In this document: positions 14,793-22,837 of the stretch, one piece after another | How positions within the stretch are numbered: the stretch's first letter is position 1 | Layout: each line of letters starts with the position of its first letter | Assembly (NCBI GenBank): GCA_029978905.1 | Contig: JAPOIM010000019.1 | Span: 1-56,573, forward strand | Direction: 5' to 3' | DNA from: Planctomycetota bacterium | Lineage (GTDB): Bacteria > Planctomycetota > Planctomycetia > Pirellulales > UBA1268 | DNA: 56,573 bases | The notes under the pieces: model-generated | Databases searched by the model: none | The model's input: the letters and a program-made list of their open reading frames with translations, nothing else | What the model was told of the DNA's origin: nothing | Program-made: the position numbers and the translations under genes

Positions 14793-15764
14793 ATGCCCAT
14801 GGATGATCATCAGTCTTTTGACGACAGCGAAAACGATCATGAAGACGTCTTCGATGCGCAGACCGCGGCCACAGAAGGCATGGATGACACTGTCATCCCC
14901 TACGGTTTCCCCCATGATGTTGCCGACCACGATCCGTTCCGTGATCAGTTCATCGGAGATGATCATACACGGGTTGGTGACGAAGTTCATGTCGAGGACT
15001 TCAGGCCCGAAGATGACGCAGAAAACGCCGTTGGCGAGTCGTATTGGTCGCTCTCTCGCGCGCCGCTGGAGAGCCTGGTCTTCACGCTGCCGCTGGTGAT
15101 GATCTACGAGTTGGGTGTTGTTTTTCTCGGGCGTGGAACGCCTCGCAACGGAGCGGATGTGTGGCTCCGCGGAATCCTCGACTCGCTGGGATTTGATGCG
15201 TATTTTTTTCTTCTCCCGGCCCTCACGATCATCGGGCTCGCGGCCTGGCATCACTTGGAGCACGATCGTTGGCGTTTCAGCGGGCGCGTGCTTGTTGGCA
15301 TGGCGTGCGAGAGTCTTTTTCTGGCCTGCATGCTGATTGGCCTGGCTCATCTGCAAGAAGATTTTTGGCCTGAGATGATGCCCGCCGCGGAGTCGTTGTC
15401 GTCGCTTGATACGGGTTTTTTGTCGCAGTCCTCGGCGGTTTTGCTGCAACGGCTGGTGGGCTACTGCGGTGCTGGCCTGTATGAGGAGGTGCTCTTTCGG
15501 CTGCTGATGCTGCCCTTGCTCATCTGGGGGCTTGGGAGGCTTGGATGTGCCTCGTTTTCGGCCGCGGCGGGGGCCGTGCTGATCTCGTCGCTGCTGTTTA
15601 GCGGCGCCCACTACGTGGGGCTGCACGGGGAGGCGTTTGATCTCTACAGCTTCACGTTTCGCACGGTCGCCGGGCTCTTTTTTGGGTCTCTCTTTCTCGT
15701 ACGAGGCTTTGGCATTTCCGCTGGCACGCATGCGGCCTATGACGTGCTTGTGGGGCTTGTGTAG
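14793..15764 (+). CDS. CPBP family intramembrane glutamic endopeptidase
   Basis: 323 residues, ATG preceded by AAGGA. The first ~80 residues are strikingly Asp/Glu/His-rich (DDSENDHEDVFD) and soluble. The rest is polytopic: helices at SLVFTLPLVMIYELGVVFL, YFFLLPALTIIGLAAW, LVGMACESLFLACMLIGLAHL and others. The CPBP (Abi/Rce1-like) catalytic motifs are all visible: EEVLFR, SGAHY and the final GTHAAYD, which supply the Glu, Arg and His residues of the active site. These enzymes cleave prenylated or other membrane substrates and some give bacteriocin immunity. No prenylation partner is nearby. The acidic extension is unusual and may bind metal or a partner. Confidence 0.85.
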   Translation: MPMDDHQSFDDSENDHEDVFDAQTAATEGMDDTVIPYGFPHDVADHDPFRDQFIGDDHTRVGDEVHVEDFRPEDDAENAVGESYWSLSRAPLESLVFTLPLVMIYELGVVFLGRGTPRNGADVWLRGILDSLGFDAYFFLLPALTIIGLAAWHHLEHDRWRFSGRVLVGMACESLFLACMLIGLAHLQEDFWPEMMPAAESLSSLDTGFLSQSSAVLLQRLVGYCGAGLYEEVLFRLLMLPLLIWGLGRLGCASFSAAAGAVLISSLLFSGAHYVGLHGEAFDLYSFTFRTVAGLFFGSLFLVRGFGISAGTHAAYDVLVGLV

Positions 15765-15805
15765 CCGATGCGACACGCGGTGAGACACCCGGCAGAAAGC
15801 ATCGC

Positions 15806-15834
15806 TTCCGCCCGCTCGACAAGGCTCCTATACT
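15806..15834 (+). promoter_or_regulatory. Possible sigma-70-type promoter for the DUF2617 gene
   Basis: TATACT at 15829-15834 matches a -10 box in five of six positions and lies 17 bp after TTCCGC at 15806-15811, a poor -35. It is 32 bp upstream of the GTG start at 15867. Only the -10 part is convincing. Confidence 0.3.
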
Positions 15835-15866
15835 TCAGGCTCATCGCGAGCAGGAGCTGAGGAGCC

Positions 15867-16406
15867 GTGCTAGGAGTTCGTCCGAAGGTGACCGAGTTGG
15901 TCTTCCAGCTCTATGGGCGAAGTCTCCATCCGGAGCTCTTCGAGATTCATGCCCAGCGGTCGATCGAGCGGGCGGACTACCAAGCGACCGCAGCAATCAC
16001 CAGCGCCGGTCACCTGCTGACCTGGCGAAAGGCGGGCCTCACACTCAGCGAAGTCGCTGCCAGTGGCTCGCAGCCTCTGCCGCTCAAGCGACGATTGCTC
16101 TCACACCGCCTAAGTGGTGAGCGATGCGATCGCGTGGAGTGCCGCGGCGGCATCCGCTACGAAACGTCGTTTCAACTTGAGACGGTTTGCCCAGAGGTTT
16201 TTTGGACGTTTCAGCAAGAGCTCTGTGCGGATGGCAGCCGTAATGGCATCCTGCATCGCTTCGACTCCAACGACAGGTTGGCGCTTGGTGCCATGAGTTG
16301 GCTGAATATTGAAAGCCGCACCAAGAGCCTGTTTGTTCAGGCGTTTCACACCTTTCCCGACGACCTTGCGATTGTGAAGAGCCAGTCGCTCTTCGAGGTG
16401 CCGTGA
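15867..16406 (+). CDS. DUF2617 family protein
   Basis: 179 residues with GTG start (LGVRPKVTELVFQLYGRSLHPELFE); GAGGAG-type sequence precedes it. The N-terminal VRPKVTELVFQLYGRSLHPELF is the hallmark of DUF2617, a family common in planctomycetes and of unknown function. The middle is beta-rich and ends GAMSWLNIESRTKSLFVQAFHTFPDDLAIVKSQS, again family-typical. No membrane segment or signal peptide, so cytoplasmic. The stop codon overlaps a possible GTG start of the downstream response regulator (GTGA), suggesting co-expression. No catalytic residues can be named. Confidence 0.85.
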   Translation: MLGVRPKVTELVFQLYGRSLHPELFEIHAQRSIERADYQATAAITSAGHLLTWRKAGLTLSEVAASGSQPLPLKRRLLSHRLSGERCDRVECRGGIRYETSFQLETVCPEVFWTFQQELCADGSRNGILHRFDSNDRLALGAMSWLNIESRTKSLFVQAFHTFPDDLAIVKSQSLFEVP

Positions 16407-16438
16407 GCGCCCTATCGCACTCCCTCCGAGAGCCCATC

Positions 16439-16951
16439 ATGTCGCCCACCGACGCAGTGTCTGCCTCCCATCCTTCGGCCTCGTCGGCACCCGTTGCTCA
16501 GCAGGAGTCAAGGAAGAGTCGGGTGCTGATTGCCGACGACAATGAGCCCAACCGAGAACTGCTCGAGGCCTACCTGATGGAGGTGGACTGCGAGATTGCC
16601 GTGGCGGTCGACGGGCTCGACACGCTCGAGCAGGTGGAGGCGTTTCGCCCCGACGTGATTTTGCTCGACGTGATGATGCCCAAACTCTCGGGGTTTGAGG
16701 TCTGCTCACGCCTCAAGGGAGATCCCGCAACGAGCCCGATCATGATCTTGATGGTGACCGCGCTTGGTGAACTCGGCGATATCGAGCGAGCCGTGGAGGC
16801 CGGCACCGACGACTTCCTCTCCAAACCCGTCAACAAGGTGGAACTCGTCAAGCGCGTGGAGAACATGCTCAAGTTGCGAAATGTCAGCGACGAGCTTGAG
16901 CGGCTCCGCAGCTACATCCGCACGATGGACGACGACCAGCCGCCGCGGTAG
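16439..16951 (+). CDS. Response regulator, single receiver domain
   Basis: 170 residues from ATG 16439; an alternative GTG start at 16403 overlaps the stop of the DUF2617 gene by 4 bp and would add 12 residues. After a Ser/Ala-rich lead the receiver is complete: VLIADDNEPNRELLEAYL supplies the acidic pair, VILLDVMMPKLSGFEV the phospho-acceptor Asp, MVTALGE the conserved Thr, and FLSKPVNKVEL the conserved Lys. A short C-terminal helix (LKLRNVSDELERLRSYIRT) may dimerise or dock, but there is no output domain. It likely relays a signal from an unlinked hybrid kinase. In contrast to the two receivers near 2.3-3.4 kb, all catalytic residues are present. Confidence 0.9.
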   Translation: MSPTDAVSASHPSASSAPVAQQESRKSRVLIADDNEPNRELLEAYLMEVDCEIAVAVDGLDTLEQVEAFRPDVILLDVMMPKLSGFEVCSRLKGDPATSPIMILMVTALGELGDIERAVEAGTDDFLSKPVNKVELVKRVENMLKLRNVSDELERLRSYIRTMDDDQPPR

Positions 16952-16976
16952 TTCCGTCGCGTGTAGGTTCGGGGAC

Positions 16977-17041
16977 GGCAAAAGTCTCGTCGCAGGGACG
17001 AGGCGCCCCAACGCTCCTCGAGCGTTCGCCGATCCCCTCGC
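16977..17041. repeat. Dispersed intergenic repeat, copy A
   Basis: GGCAAAAGTCTCGTCGC at 16977-16993 and, after 17 bp, ACGCTCCTCGAGCGTTCGCC with GATCCCCTCGC to 17041. Copy B is at 27931-27983 with the same two blocks. Here the second block has a perfect 7-bp hairpin (AACGCTC/GAGCGTT) and the spacer adds CTCGTC/GACGAG, so the RNA would form two stem-loops. It lies 26 bp after the response-regulator stop, in a convergent gap with metF, which suits a terminator-like or REP-like role. Confidence 0.6.
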
Positions 17042-17077
17042 AGAACGCACCTCCTCAGCACCCCAATGGGATCGCTG

Positions 17078-17959
17078 TCAGGCGCCGGCTCTGGCCCGGC
17101 CGACCTGCTCAAGCACACGGCTCGTCGCCGGCGAGCGATTGAGCACGTAGAAGTGGATGCCGGGCACGCCGGCGTCGAGAAGTTCTCTAACCTGCTGCGT
17201 GGCAAACGCGACTCCGGCCTCAAACTGCGCGTCGGTGTCATCTCCAGCGGCCTCAAAGCCCTGCGTGAAGGAATCCGGGAGTCGCGCCTTGCAGAGGCTG
17301 GCGATCCGTTTGACTTGCCCATAGTTGGTGACAGGCATGATTCCAGGAACGATCGGTGCGGAAATCCCGTGCCGGTCACACGCGTCGCGGAAGCGGAAGA
17401 AGTCGGCGTTGTCGTAGAAGAGCTGCGTGACAATCACATCCCCACCGGCGTCACACTTGCGCTTGAGGTTTTCGAGGTCTGCCTCTGGGCTGATCGCTTC
17501 TTGATGGGTCTCCGGATAGCCCGCCACGAGAATTCCCAGTTCGGGAAACTCACCTCGGATCATTGCCACGAGTTCGGACGCGTAGCGAAAGCCACCTTCC
17601 ACCGGCTGAAACGCAGTTTCGCCCTTGGGTGGGTCGCCACGGAGGGCGACGATCGCAGACACACCGCGGTCGATGGCCGCGCGCAGGTACGCCCGCAGTT
17701 CGTCGGTGGTGGAGCCCACGCAGGTCAGGTGGCTTGCCACAGGCAGTTGGTGGCGACGGGCGACCTCTTCGACGATGTCGAGGGTTTTGTCGCGGGTGGA
17801 GCCCCCGGCTCCGTAGGTGCAGGTGATCATCGAAGGCCCGAAGGCCATCAGGTCATCCACCGTGGTCCACATCGTGGCTTCCGACTCGGCGGTCTTGGGC
17901 GGGAAAAGTTCGAACGAGAGGCCGAAGCGGCCCTCGGTGTAGGCGTCGAGGAGTGCCAC
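17078..17959 (-). CDS. metF: Methylenetetrahydrofolate reductase
   Basis: 293 residues, GTG start at 17959. MetF reduces 5,10-methylene-THF to 5-methyl-THF with FAD, feeding methionine synthesis. Family marks are FGLSFELFPPKTAESE, with the catalytic Glu, MITCTYGAGGSTRD, LPVASHLTCVGST, AIVALRGDPPKGE, and the C-terminal GGDVIVTQLFYDN and VPGIMPVTNYGQVKRIA. TIM-barrel length matches bacterial MetF. It is monocistronic in appearance, with no ribosome site that stands out. A long plus-strand open frame over the same DNA is its shadow. Confidence 0.96.
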   Translation of the reverse strand: MALLDAYTEGRFGLSFELFPPKTAESEATMWTTVDDLMAFGPSMITCTYGAGGSTRDKTLDIVEEVARRHQLPVASHLTCVGSTTDELRAYLRAAIDRGVSAIVALRGDPPKGETAFQPVEGGFRYASELVAMIRGEFPELGILVAGYPETHQEAISPEADLENLKRKCDAGGDVIVTQLFYDNADFFRFRDACDRHGISAPIVPGIMPVTNYGQVKRIASLCKARLPDSFTQGFEAAGDDTDAQFEAGVAFATQQVRELLDAGVPGIHFYVLNRSPATSRVLEQVGRARAGA

Positions 17960-18079
17960 AGAGCTACCGTACTGCGAGGAAACAAACGGGGAGACCAGAC
18001 GACGTCTAGTGTAGCGCTGCCCGATCGAAGCCCCAACTGCGTTCCTTGGGAAGGCTCCCGAAATCGCTCTGCGCGTGTT

Positions 18080-19399
18080 CTATCGCTGCGATGAGGTGGC
18101 TGCATGCACGGCGGCGAGGAGTTCGCGGTCGGCCGGCAGGATGCTGATGCCACGCCGCACCATCATCCGCTCAAGCATCGTCGCGGCCTGTTCCGGGGTG
18201 GTGCGGGCGCCGCCGGTGAGCAAGTTGGAGAAGGCCGAGACCTGTTCTGGGGCTTCGCCCCCGACCGTGGCGGCCACGCCGATCCGCGCGCCGCACGCAA
18301 GCGACGTGGTCACGCTGGTTTTGGCGAGATCTCCCACGACGGCCCCTAGAAACTGTCGGTGGGTGTGGACGGTGACACGATTGCCGTCGGGCAGCACGGT
18401 GTGTTGGCGGACGGGACCATAGGAAGCCTTGAGGTTGCCGGTGTTGGTGCCGGCGGCAATGTTGACCCAGGATCCGATGTGGCTGTGGCCGAGGTAGCCG
18501 TCGTGTGGCTTGTTGGTGAACGGTTCGATCACGCTCGCCTGCACCTCGCCGCCGACACGGGAGTCGTGACCAACAGCAGAGCCTTCCCGAATCCAGGCAC
18601 GCGGCGAGATGCGGGCCCGCTCACCGATCCAGATGGGACCGTCGAGGCAGACAAAGGGCCCGATGTCGGCGTCTTCGCCCACCACCACCGGACCTCCGCG
18701 GACTGCGACGGAGTGGTGGATTGTTGCAGATGCGGCAGCGAAGAGCCCCGGCTGCACTTCACGAAAGTGCCCGCTGTCGAGCCGCATCGCGAGGATGCCA
18801 CTGAGGGCATGCTCATGCGCCGTCACGACTTCGTGCGACTGCTCCACCAGACGAAACGTCGCTTCGTCGGCGACCAGGTCGTCGAGCGGCTGCCGCCTGC
18901 CGAGTTCGGCCAGAATGCGTTCGACCGGCGACTCGCGGGAAGCCGACGGTGGTTCGGAGTGAGAGAGCATGGCCTTGATGGCGGTGTCATCGGCGGTGTC
19001 GCGGCCAGGAGGGGAGCGATGAAGCACCGCGGCGACGAGGGCACCCGCGCGAAACACAACGCCGCGAGTGCCATCCTCCACGAGCCTTCGCAGGCTGGCG
19101 AGGGCGTCGCGCGTGGGCACAAGGCGGGCGTTGACGACGAGCACCGCACGTTCCTGAGGCGTGGCAGGCTTGGCAAGAAAATGCGGGTCGGTGGGTCCTC
19201 CCCACAGCGGCATGCGGTGCCGTGCCACGTCGTTGAGATAGCGACTGAGGTGCGGACGCACCACGCGATGCACCTGGCCAAACAGCTGCAGGGCGTTGAC
19301 GAGGCTGGTGCTGCCGATGAGCAGGTCGCACGCAGGCCGCATCGACACGAGCACACCCAGCGACCGGACGGAGCTGTCCTCAAACACGATCACGTTCAT
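18080..19399 (-). CDS. GlmU-like putative sugar nucleotidyltransferase/acyltransferase
   Basis: 439 residues. The N-terminal half starts MNVIVFEDSSVRSLGVLVSMRPACDLLIGSTSL, the pattern of the alternative GlmU group in Bacteroidetes and planctomycetes, in place of the usual LAAGxGTR loop. The C-terminal half is a left-handed beta-helix of hexapeptide repeats (VVVGEDADIGPFVCLDGPIWIGERARI), with YLGHSHIGSWVNIAAGTNTGNLK close to the acetyl-CoA-binding end of GlmU. It probably makes a UDP- or NDP-sugar for cell-surface polymers, acting as pyrophosphorylase and acyltransferase; substrates are inferred. It precedes the tRNA-Leu by 247 bp in the opposite direction. Confidence 0.8.
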   Translation of the reverse strand: MNVIVFEDSSVRSLGVLVSMRPACDLLIGSTSLVNALQLFGQVHRVVRPHLSRYLNDVARHRMPLWGGPTDPHFLAKPATPQERAVLVVNARLVPTRDALASLRRLVEDGTRGVVFRAGALVAAVLHRSPPGRDTADDTAIKAMLSHSEPPSASRESPVERILAELGRRQPLDDLVADEATFRLVEQSHEVVTAHEHALSGILAMRLDSGHFREVQPGLFAAASATIHHSVAVRGGPVVVGEDADIGPFVCLDGPIWIGERARISPRAWIREGSAVGHDSRVGGEVQASVIEPFTNKPHDGYLGHSHIGSWVNIAAGTNTGNLKASYGPVRQHTVLPDGNRVTVHTHRQFLGAVVGDLAKTSVTTSLACGARIGVAATVGGEAPEQVSAFSNLLTGGARTTPEQAATMLERMMVRRGISILPADRELLAAVHAATSSQR

Positions 19400-19646
19400 G
19401 GATCCAGCCTTCCGTCCGAATCTGCCCGGCCGAATCTGCCCGAGCGCGTTTTTTCGTGGAACACCTGGCCGTCATGGCCCACCAAACCGGCCCACGGCAT
19501 CGACGCACTGCGGACTGTAGCACGGTCCTCGTGCCACCGGGAACGTCGCTGTTGGCCGCAATGGCCTCCAGGGCTGGCAAAACGGTGTCACGCGACCTAG
19601 TCTTTTCGTATTCCGTGGTTGCCGCTGCAGCGGTGCCCATGAGAAC

Positions 19647-19729
19647 GCCGGAGTGGCGGAATGGCAGACGCGACGGATTCAAAATCCGTTGCCCGCAAGG
19701 GCGTGTGGGTTCAAGTCCCACCTCCGGCA
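19647..19729 (+). tRNA. tRNA-Leu (anticodon CAA)
   Basis: 83 nt class II tRNA. The acceptor stem GCCGGAG pairs with CTCCGGC (19722-19728), discriminator A at 19729. The anticodon stem ACGGA/TCCGT closes the loop TTCAAAA, giving anticodon CAA (reads UUG). The variable arm is long (TGCCCGCAAGGGCG) as in Leu tRNAs, and the T-loop is GTTCAAGTC. The 3' CCA is not encoded. Its 3' 19 bases are overlapped on the other strand by the end of the membrane-fusion protein gene. Confidence 0.95.
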
Positions 19730-20874
19730 TTCGCTTCAGCCGCCCCCGCTGTTGCCGTGGGTTCGTTGGCGTCGATGAAGACTTCCATCTGCTGCCCTAC
19801 GTACAGCGGTGGCCGGCCACGCGGGTCGCAGCTGTAGATGACCTGCAACACGCGGGTGTCGACTCGCTCGGTGTTGTCGCCGGTGAGGGACTTTTTCGGC
19901 ACAACGTAGGGTTCGATGCGGACGAACTCAAGCGGATACTTCTCTTGCAGGCTCCCTCGCGGCACAGCTGTGGCCGCCGCCTCGGGCCGGAAGCGAGCGA
20001 TATCGAACTCGTCGATATCCACTCGCACGTGAAGCCGGTCGACGTCACCAAGCACGATGAGTGGCTGGCCGGGAGGCGTGCCCACAAACTCACCCGGCCG
20101 CACGTTGACCTGGAGCACCTCGCCCGCCACGAGCGCCGGCACCACCAGAAGCTCAAGCGCCGTCTCCACCTTTTTGACTTCGGCGTCAGCCTTGGCCACG
20201 TCGGCACGCGCGACATCGAGGTCATACGACCATGTGCCGGCCTCAAGGAGATCAAGGTCAGCCTGGGCGTGCGCGAGTTTTGCTTCCGCGATCAGGAGCG
20301 TCTCGCGCTTGTTAATCAGGTCCTGCTCCGTGGAGACCTTTTTGGCGAAGGTGTCTTCCACGCGGCGGAGCGCGTCGCTTGCCAGGTCAACCGAGGCCTT
20401 CGCCTCGTTGACGGCCGCTTCACGAAGAGGAACTTCTTCTGGCCGGGGCTGCGCTTCCAAGCGGACCAGTTCGTTTTTGGCTTCGGTTAACGCGGCTTGT
20501 TTGACCGCGAGGTCGCTCGCCAGATCGCGATCGTCAAGTTGAAAGAGTGGCGTGCCGGTGTCGACCATGTCTCCTACGGTCACGAGGACCTTGGTGACAA
20601 TCCCTGGCGTTGGCGAGCCAACGCTGATGTTTTCCGTCTGGGCTTCCACCAGACCTGAGGCTGCGAGTGTTGCTGAAAATGGGCTTTGAGCAGGCTCGAT
20701 CGGCGGCGGTGGGTTGGTGGCCACCACCCGCTGCCCCCACACGTACCACATGGCAAAGGCGATGAGCCCCGTGGCGATCGCGGGCAGGCCATACTGCGTG
20801 AACACGTCGGCAAATGTGGTGTGCCGCTTGAGTCGGCGGTTGGAACCCTCACGACGTGGTGATGGAGACGACAT
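19711..20874 (-). CDS. HlyD/DevB-type membrane fusion protein of an ABC exporter
   Basis: About 387 residues from ATG 20874 (MSSPSPRREGSNRRLKRHTT); a start at 20904 is possible. One N-terminal membrane helix (YGLPAIATGLIAFAMWYVWG), a biotinyl-lipoyl-like half (GIVTKVLVTVGDMVDTGTPLFQLDDRDL), a long coiled-coil hairpin (AVKQAALTEAKNELVRLE ... AEAKLAHAQADLDLLEAG), and a beta-barrel with AGEVLQVNVRPGEFVG. This is the periplasmic adaptor of a DevBCA-type exporter whose ATPase and permease genes lie just upstream. The outer membrane partner is not encoded nearby. The last six codons overlap the tRNA-Leu gene on the opposite strand. Confidence 0.88.
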   Translation of the reverse strand: MSSPSPRREGSNRRLKRHTTFADVFTQYGLPAIATGLIAFAMWYVWGQRVVATNPPPPIEPAQSPFSATLAASGLVEAQTENISVGSPTPGIVTKVLVTVGDMVDTGTPLFQLDDRDLASDLAVKQAALTEAKNELVRLEAQPRPEEVPLREAAVNEAKASVDLASDALRRVEDTFAKKVSTEQDLINKRETLLIAEAKLAHAQADLDLLEAGTWSYDLDVARADVAKADAEVKKVETALELLVVPALVAGEVLQVNVRPGEFVGTPPGQPLIVLGDVDRLHVRVDIDEFDIARFRPEAAATAVPRGSLQEKYPLEFVRIEPYVVPKKSLTGDNTERVDTRVLQVIYSCDPRGRPPLYVGQQMEVFIDANEPTATAGAAEANAGGGT

Positions 20875-20928
20875 GTTTACTGCTCTCGGCCTGTGCGTTG
20901 CCACAGGTTGAAGGAAAGGATCTCGTGG

Positions 20929-21690
20929 TCAGCCGTCTTTCGGGTGCGGCACGTTTTCGTCGAAGGTGCCCCCGTGCTGCACCCGTTGGATATGCCCATC
21001 CTCCATCGCGGCAATTCGATCGGCAAAGGAGTAGATTCGCGAATCGTGGGTCACCACGATCACGGCTCGATTCGCCTGCACTGCGACGTTCTGGATCAGT
21101 TCCATCGTGACATGCCCATTGGCGGCGTCGAGGGCGCTGGTGGGCTCATCGCAGACGAGGAGCCTGGGTTCGTGCACGAGGGCCCGGGCAATCGCCACAC
21201 GCTGCTGTTGGCCGCCGGAGAGTTCGCTGGGGAGGTTGGTCAGCCGATCGCCAAGGCCGAGCTTCTCCAAGAAGTCGGCCGCCACCTCGACGGCGTGCTT
21301 TCGTCGCCAGCCGGCGATGAGCAGCGGCACGGCGGCATTTTCGACGGCGGTGAGGGCCGGCAGGAGGTTGAAGGCCTGAAAAATAAAGCCGACGTTTTCC
21401 CGACGAAACCGCACGATGCGACGGTTGGACATCGCTAGCAGATCGTGTCCAAGCACGTGGACGTCGCCTTCGGTGGGCTCAAGCGTGCCGGCCACGATCG
21501 AGACGAGTGTCGTCTTTCCGCAGCCGCTCGGGCCGATCAGCATCAGCAGTTCGCCGTAGGGGACGTCGAGGTCGATGCCCCGGAGCGCGAGTGTTGTGGC
21601 GTCTCCCTTTCCAAACGCCTTCTTCACGCCCCGCACGCGGACGGCGAGGGTATTTTCAGGAGTGCTCGGCTGTACGGATTGATCGCTCAC
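20929..21690 (-). CDS. ABC transporter ATP-binding protein (DevA/LolD-like)
   Basis: About 253 residues from GTG 21690, which follows the permease stop by one base; a longer reading lies inside that gene. Walker A is GPSGCGKTT, the ABC signature LSGGQQQRVAIARAL, Walker B LLVCDEPTSALDA, and the switch His is in VIVVTHDSRI. It belongs to the MacB/LolD/DevA subfamily of exporter ATPases. It powers the permease and adaptor proteins coded on either side. The order permease-ATPase-adaptor on one strand argues for a single operon. Confidence 0.93.
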   Translation of the reverse strand: MSDQSVQPSTPENTLAVRVRGVKKAFGKGDATTLALRGIDLDVPYGELLMLIGPSGCGKTTLVSIVAGTLEPTEGDVHVLGHDLLAMSNRRIVRFRRENVGFIFQAFNLLPALTAVENAAVPLLIAGWRRKHAVEVAADFLEKLGLGDRLTNLPSELSGGQQQRVAIARALVHEPRLLVCDEPTSALDAANGHVTMELIQNVAVQANRAVIVVTHDSRIYSFADRIAAMEDGHIQRVQHGGTFDENVPHPKDG

Positions 21691-21691
21691 G

Positions 21692-22828
21692 CTATCCCCG
21701 AAACACGACGGCAGGATCGAGCACAAACACCTTGCGAATCGAGAGCACACTCGCGGCCAGCACGATCAGAAACACCGCCGCCCCGGTGAGGGCGAGTATC
21801 TGCCAGGGCATGAAGAAGGAGAGACGCGTGGTCTGGCCGCTCCACCACCCAAAGGCGGCCGCCAAGCCGATGCCGACGCCGTATCCGATCACGCCCACGT
21901 GCAAGGCCTGCGAGAGCACCATCAACAGAATCGTGCGGTTGCTTGTGCCCATCGCTTTGAGGGCTCCGAACTGACGGATGTTTTCCACCGTGAAGAGATA
22001 GAAGGTTTGCCCAGCAATGGCGGTGCCTACGAAGAAGCCGAGCAGCACGGTGATCCCAAAGTTCACGGGAATGCCGGTCTTCTCCAGGTAGTAGCGGATC
22101 GTCTTCCAGAGAAATTCCTGTCGAGAGAGGGCTTGGAGCCCGGTCTCGGCTTCGATTCTCAGCCCGACCTCCTCCGGTGTCAGGCCATCTTTGGGATTGG
22201 CGAGCACGAAGGAGAGCACCTTCCGCTCCGGTGGCGCGAACCGCACGGCTTGGCTGTAGCGGGTGTAAATGATGGGAAAGCTCTGGAAGGTCTTGCGGGC
22301 TTTCGTGATCCCCACGATGACCGCGCGGTGGTCGTTCATCTCAAACACACGGCCGAGCTGGTAGGCCTCGCCGGGCCAGATCCGTTTGTACCCAGCCTCG
22401 TCGATGATCACGCCGTCGGGTTTGCGGAGGTCAGCGATCGAGCCCATCACCACATGCTCTGGTGCACCGACGAGGGTGGCGTCGTCGAGCCCCAGCAGGA
22501 TCATCTGCTCGTACATGCCCTCTTCGAGCCTGGCTCGTGCAATGCCTTTGTAGAGACGCACTGCCCAGCCGACCCCAGGCACTCCCTTCACGCGAAACAG
22601 CTCGGTGTCGGCAAGTGGCTTGATGTCGTCGACGAACTGCACGTTCTCGTCCATCACCCAGATGCTCGCTCCGGGGACGTCCAAAATCTGACTGACCGTC
22701 AGCGACATCAAGCCGCAGAAAATCGACGACTGTTGAGCGATCAGCAGCGATGCGAAGACCACGCCGAAAATGATCCCGAGGTATTTCGCTCGGTTACCAA
22801 TCAGCATCTTCCATGCGACCCAGATCAT
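21692..22828 (-). CDS. devC: DevC-family ABC transporter permease
   Basis: 378 residues. Topology is the FtsX/MacB type: an N-terminal helix (KYLGIIFGVVFASLLIAQQ), a large extracytoplasmic domain of about 230 residues, and three C-terminal helices (VNFGITVLLGFFVGTAIAG, ILLMVLSQALHVGVIGYGV, ILALTGAAVFLIVLAASVL). DevC in cyanobacteria exports heterocyst glycolipids; in planctomycetes the substrate is unknown. NFGITVLLGFFVGTAIAGQTFYLFTVEN closely fits the family. The stop is one base before the ATPase GTG, and the EamA gene lies 9 bp upstream. Confidence 0.9.
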   Translation of the reverse strand: MIWVAWKMLIGNRAKYLGIIFGVVFASLLIAQQSSIFCGLMSLTVSQILDVPGASIWVMDENVQFVDDIKPLADTELFRVKGVPGVGWAVRLYKGIARARLEEGMYEQMILLGLDDATLVGAPEHVVMGSIADLRKPDGVIIDEAGYKRIWPGEAYQLGRVFEMNDHRAVIVGITKARKTFQSFPIIYTRYSQAVRFAPPERKVLSFVLANPKDGLTPEEVGLRIEAETGLQALSRQEFLWKTIRYYLEKTGIPVNFGITVLLGFFVGTAIAGQTFYLFTVENIRQFGALKAMGTSNRTILLMVLSQALHVGVIGYGVGIGLAAAFGWWSGQTTRLSFFMPWQILALTGAAVFLIVLAASVLSIRKVFVLDPAVVFRG

Positions 22829-22837
22829 GAAAGATGC

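Noticed and set aside
14787..15788. 333-codon minus-strand open frame
   Set aside because: Antisense to the CPBP protease with intact active-site motifs; its sequence is Lys/Arg/Gln-rich and unlike a protein family.
17066..18094. 342-codon plus-strand open frame
   Set aside because: Antisense to metF, which carries all family motifs.
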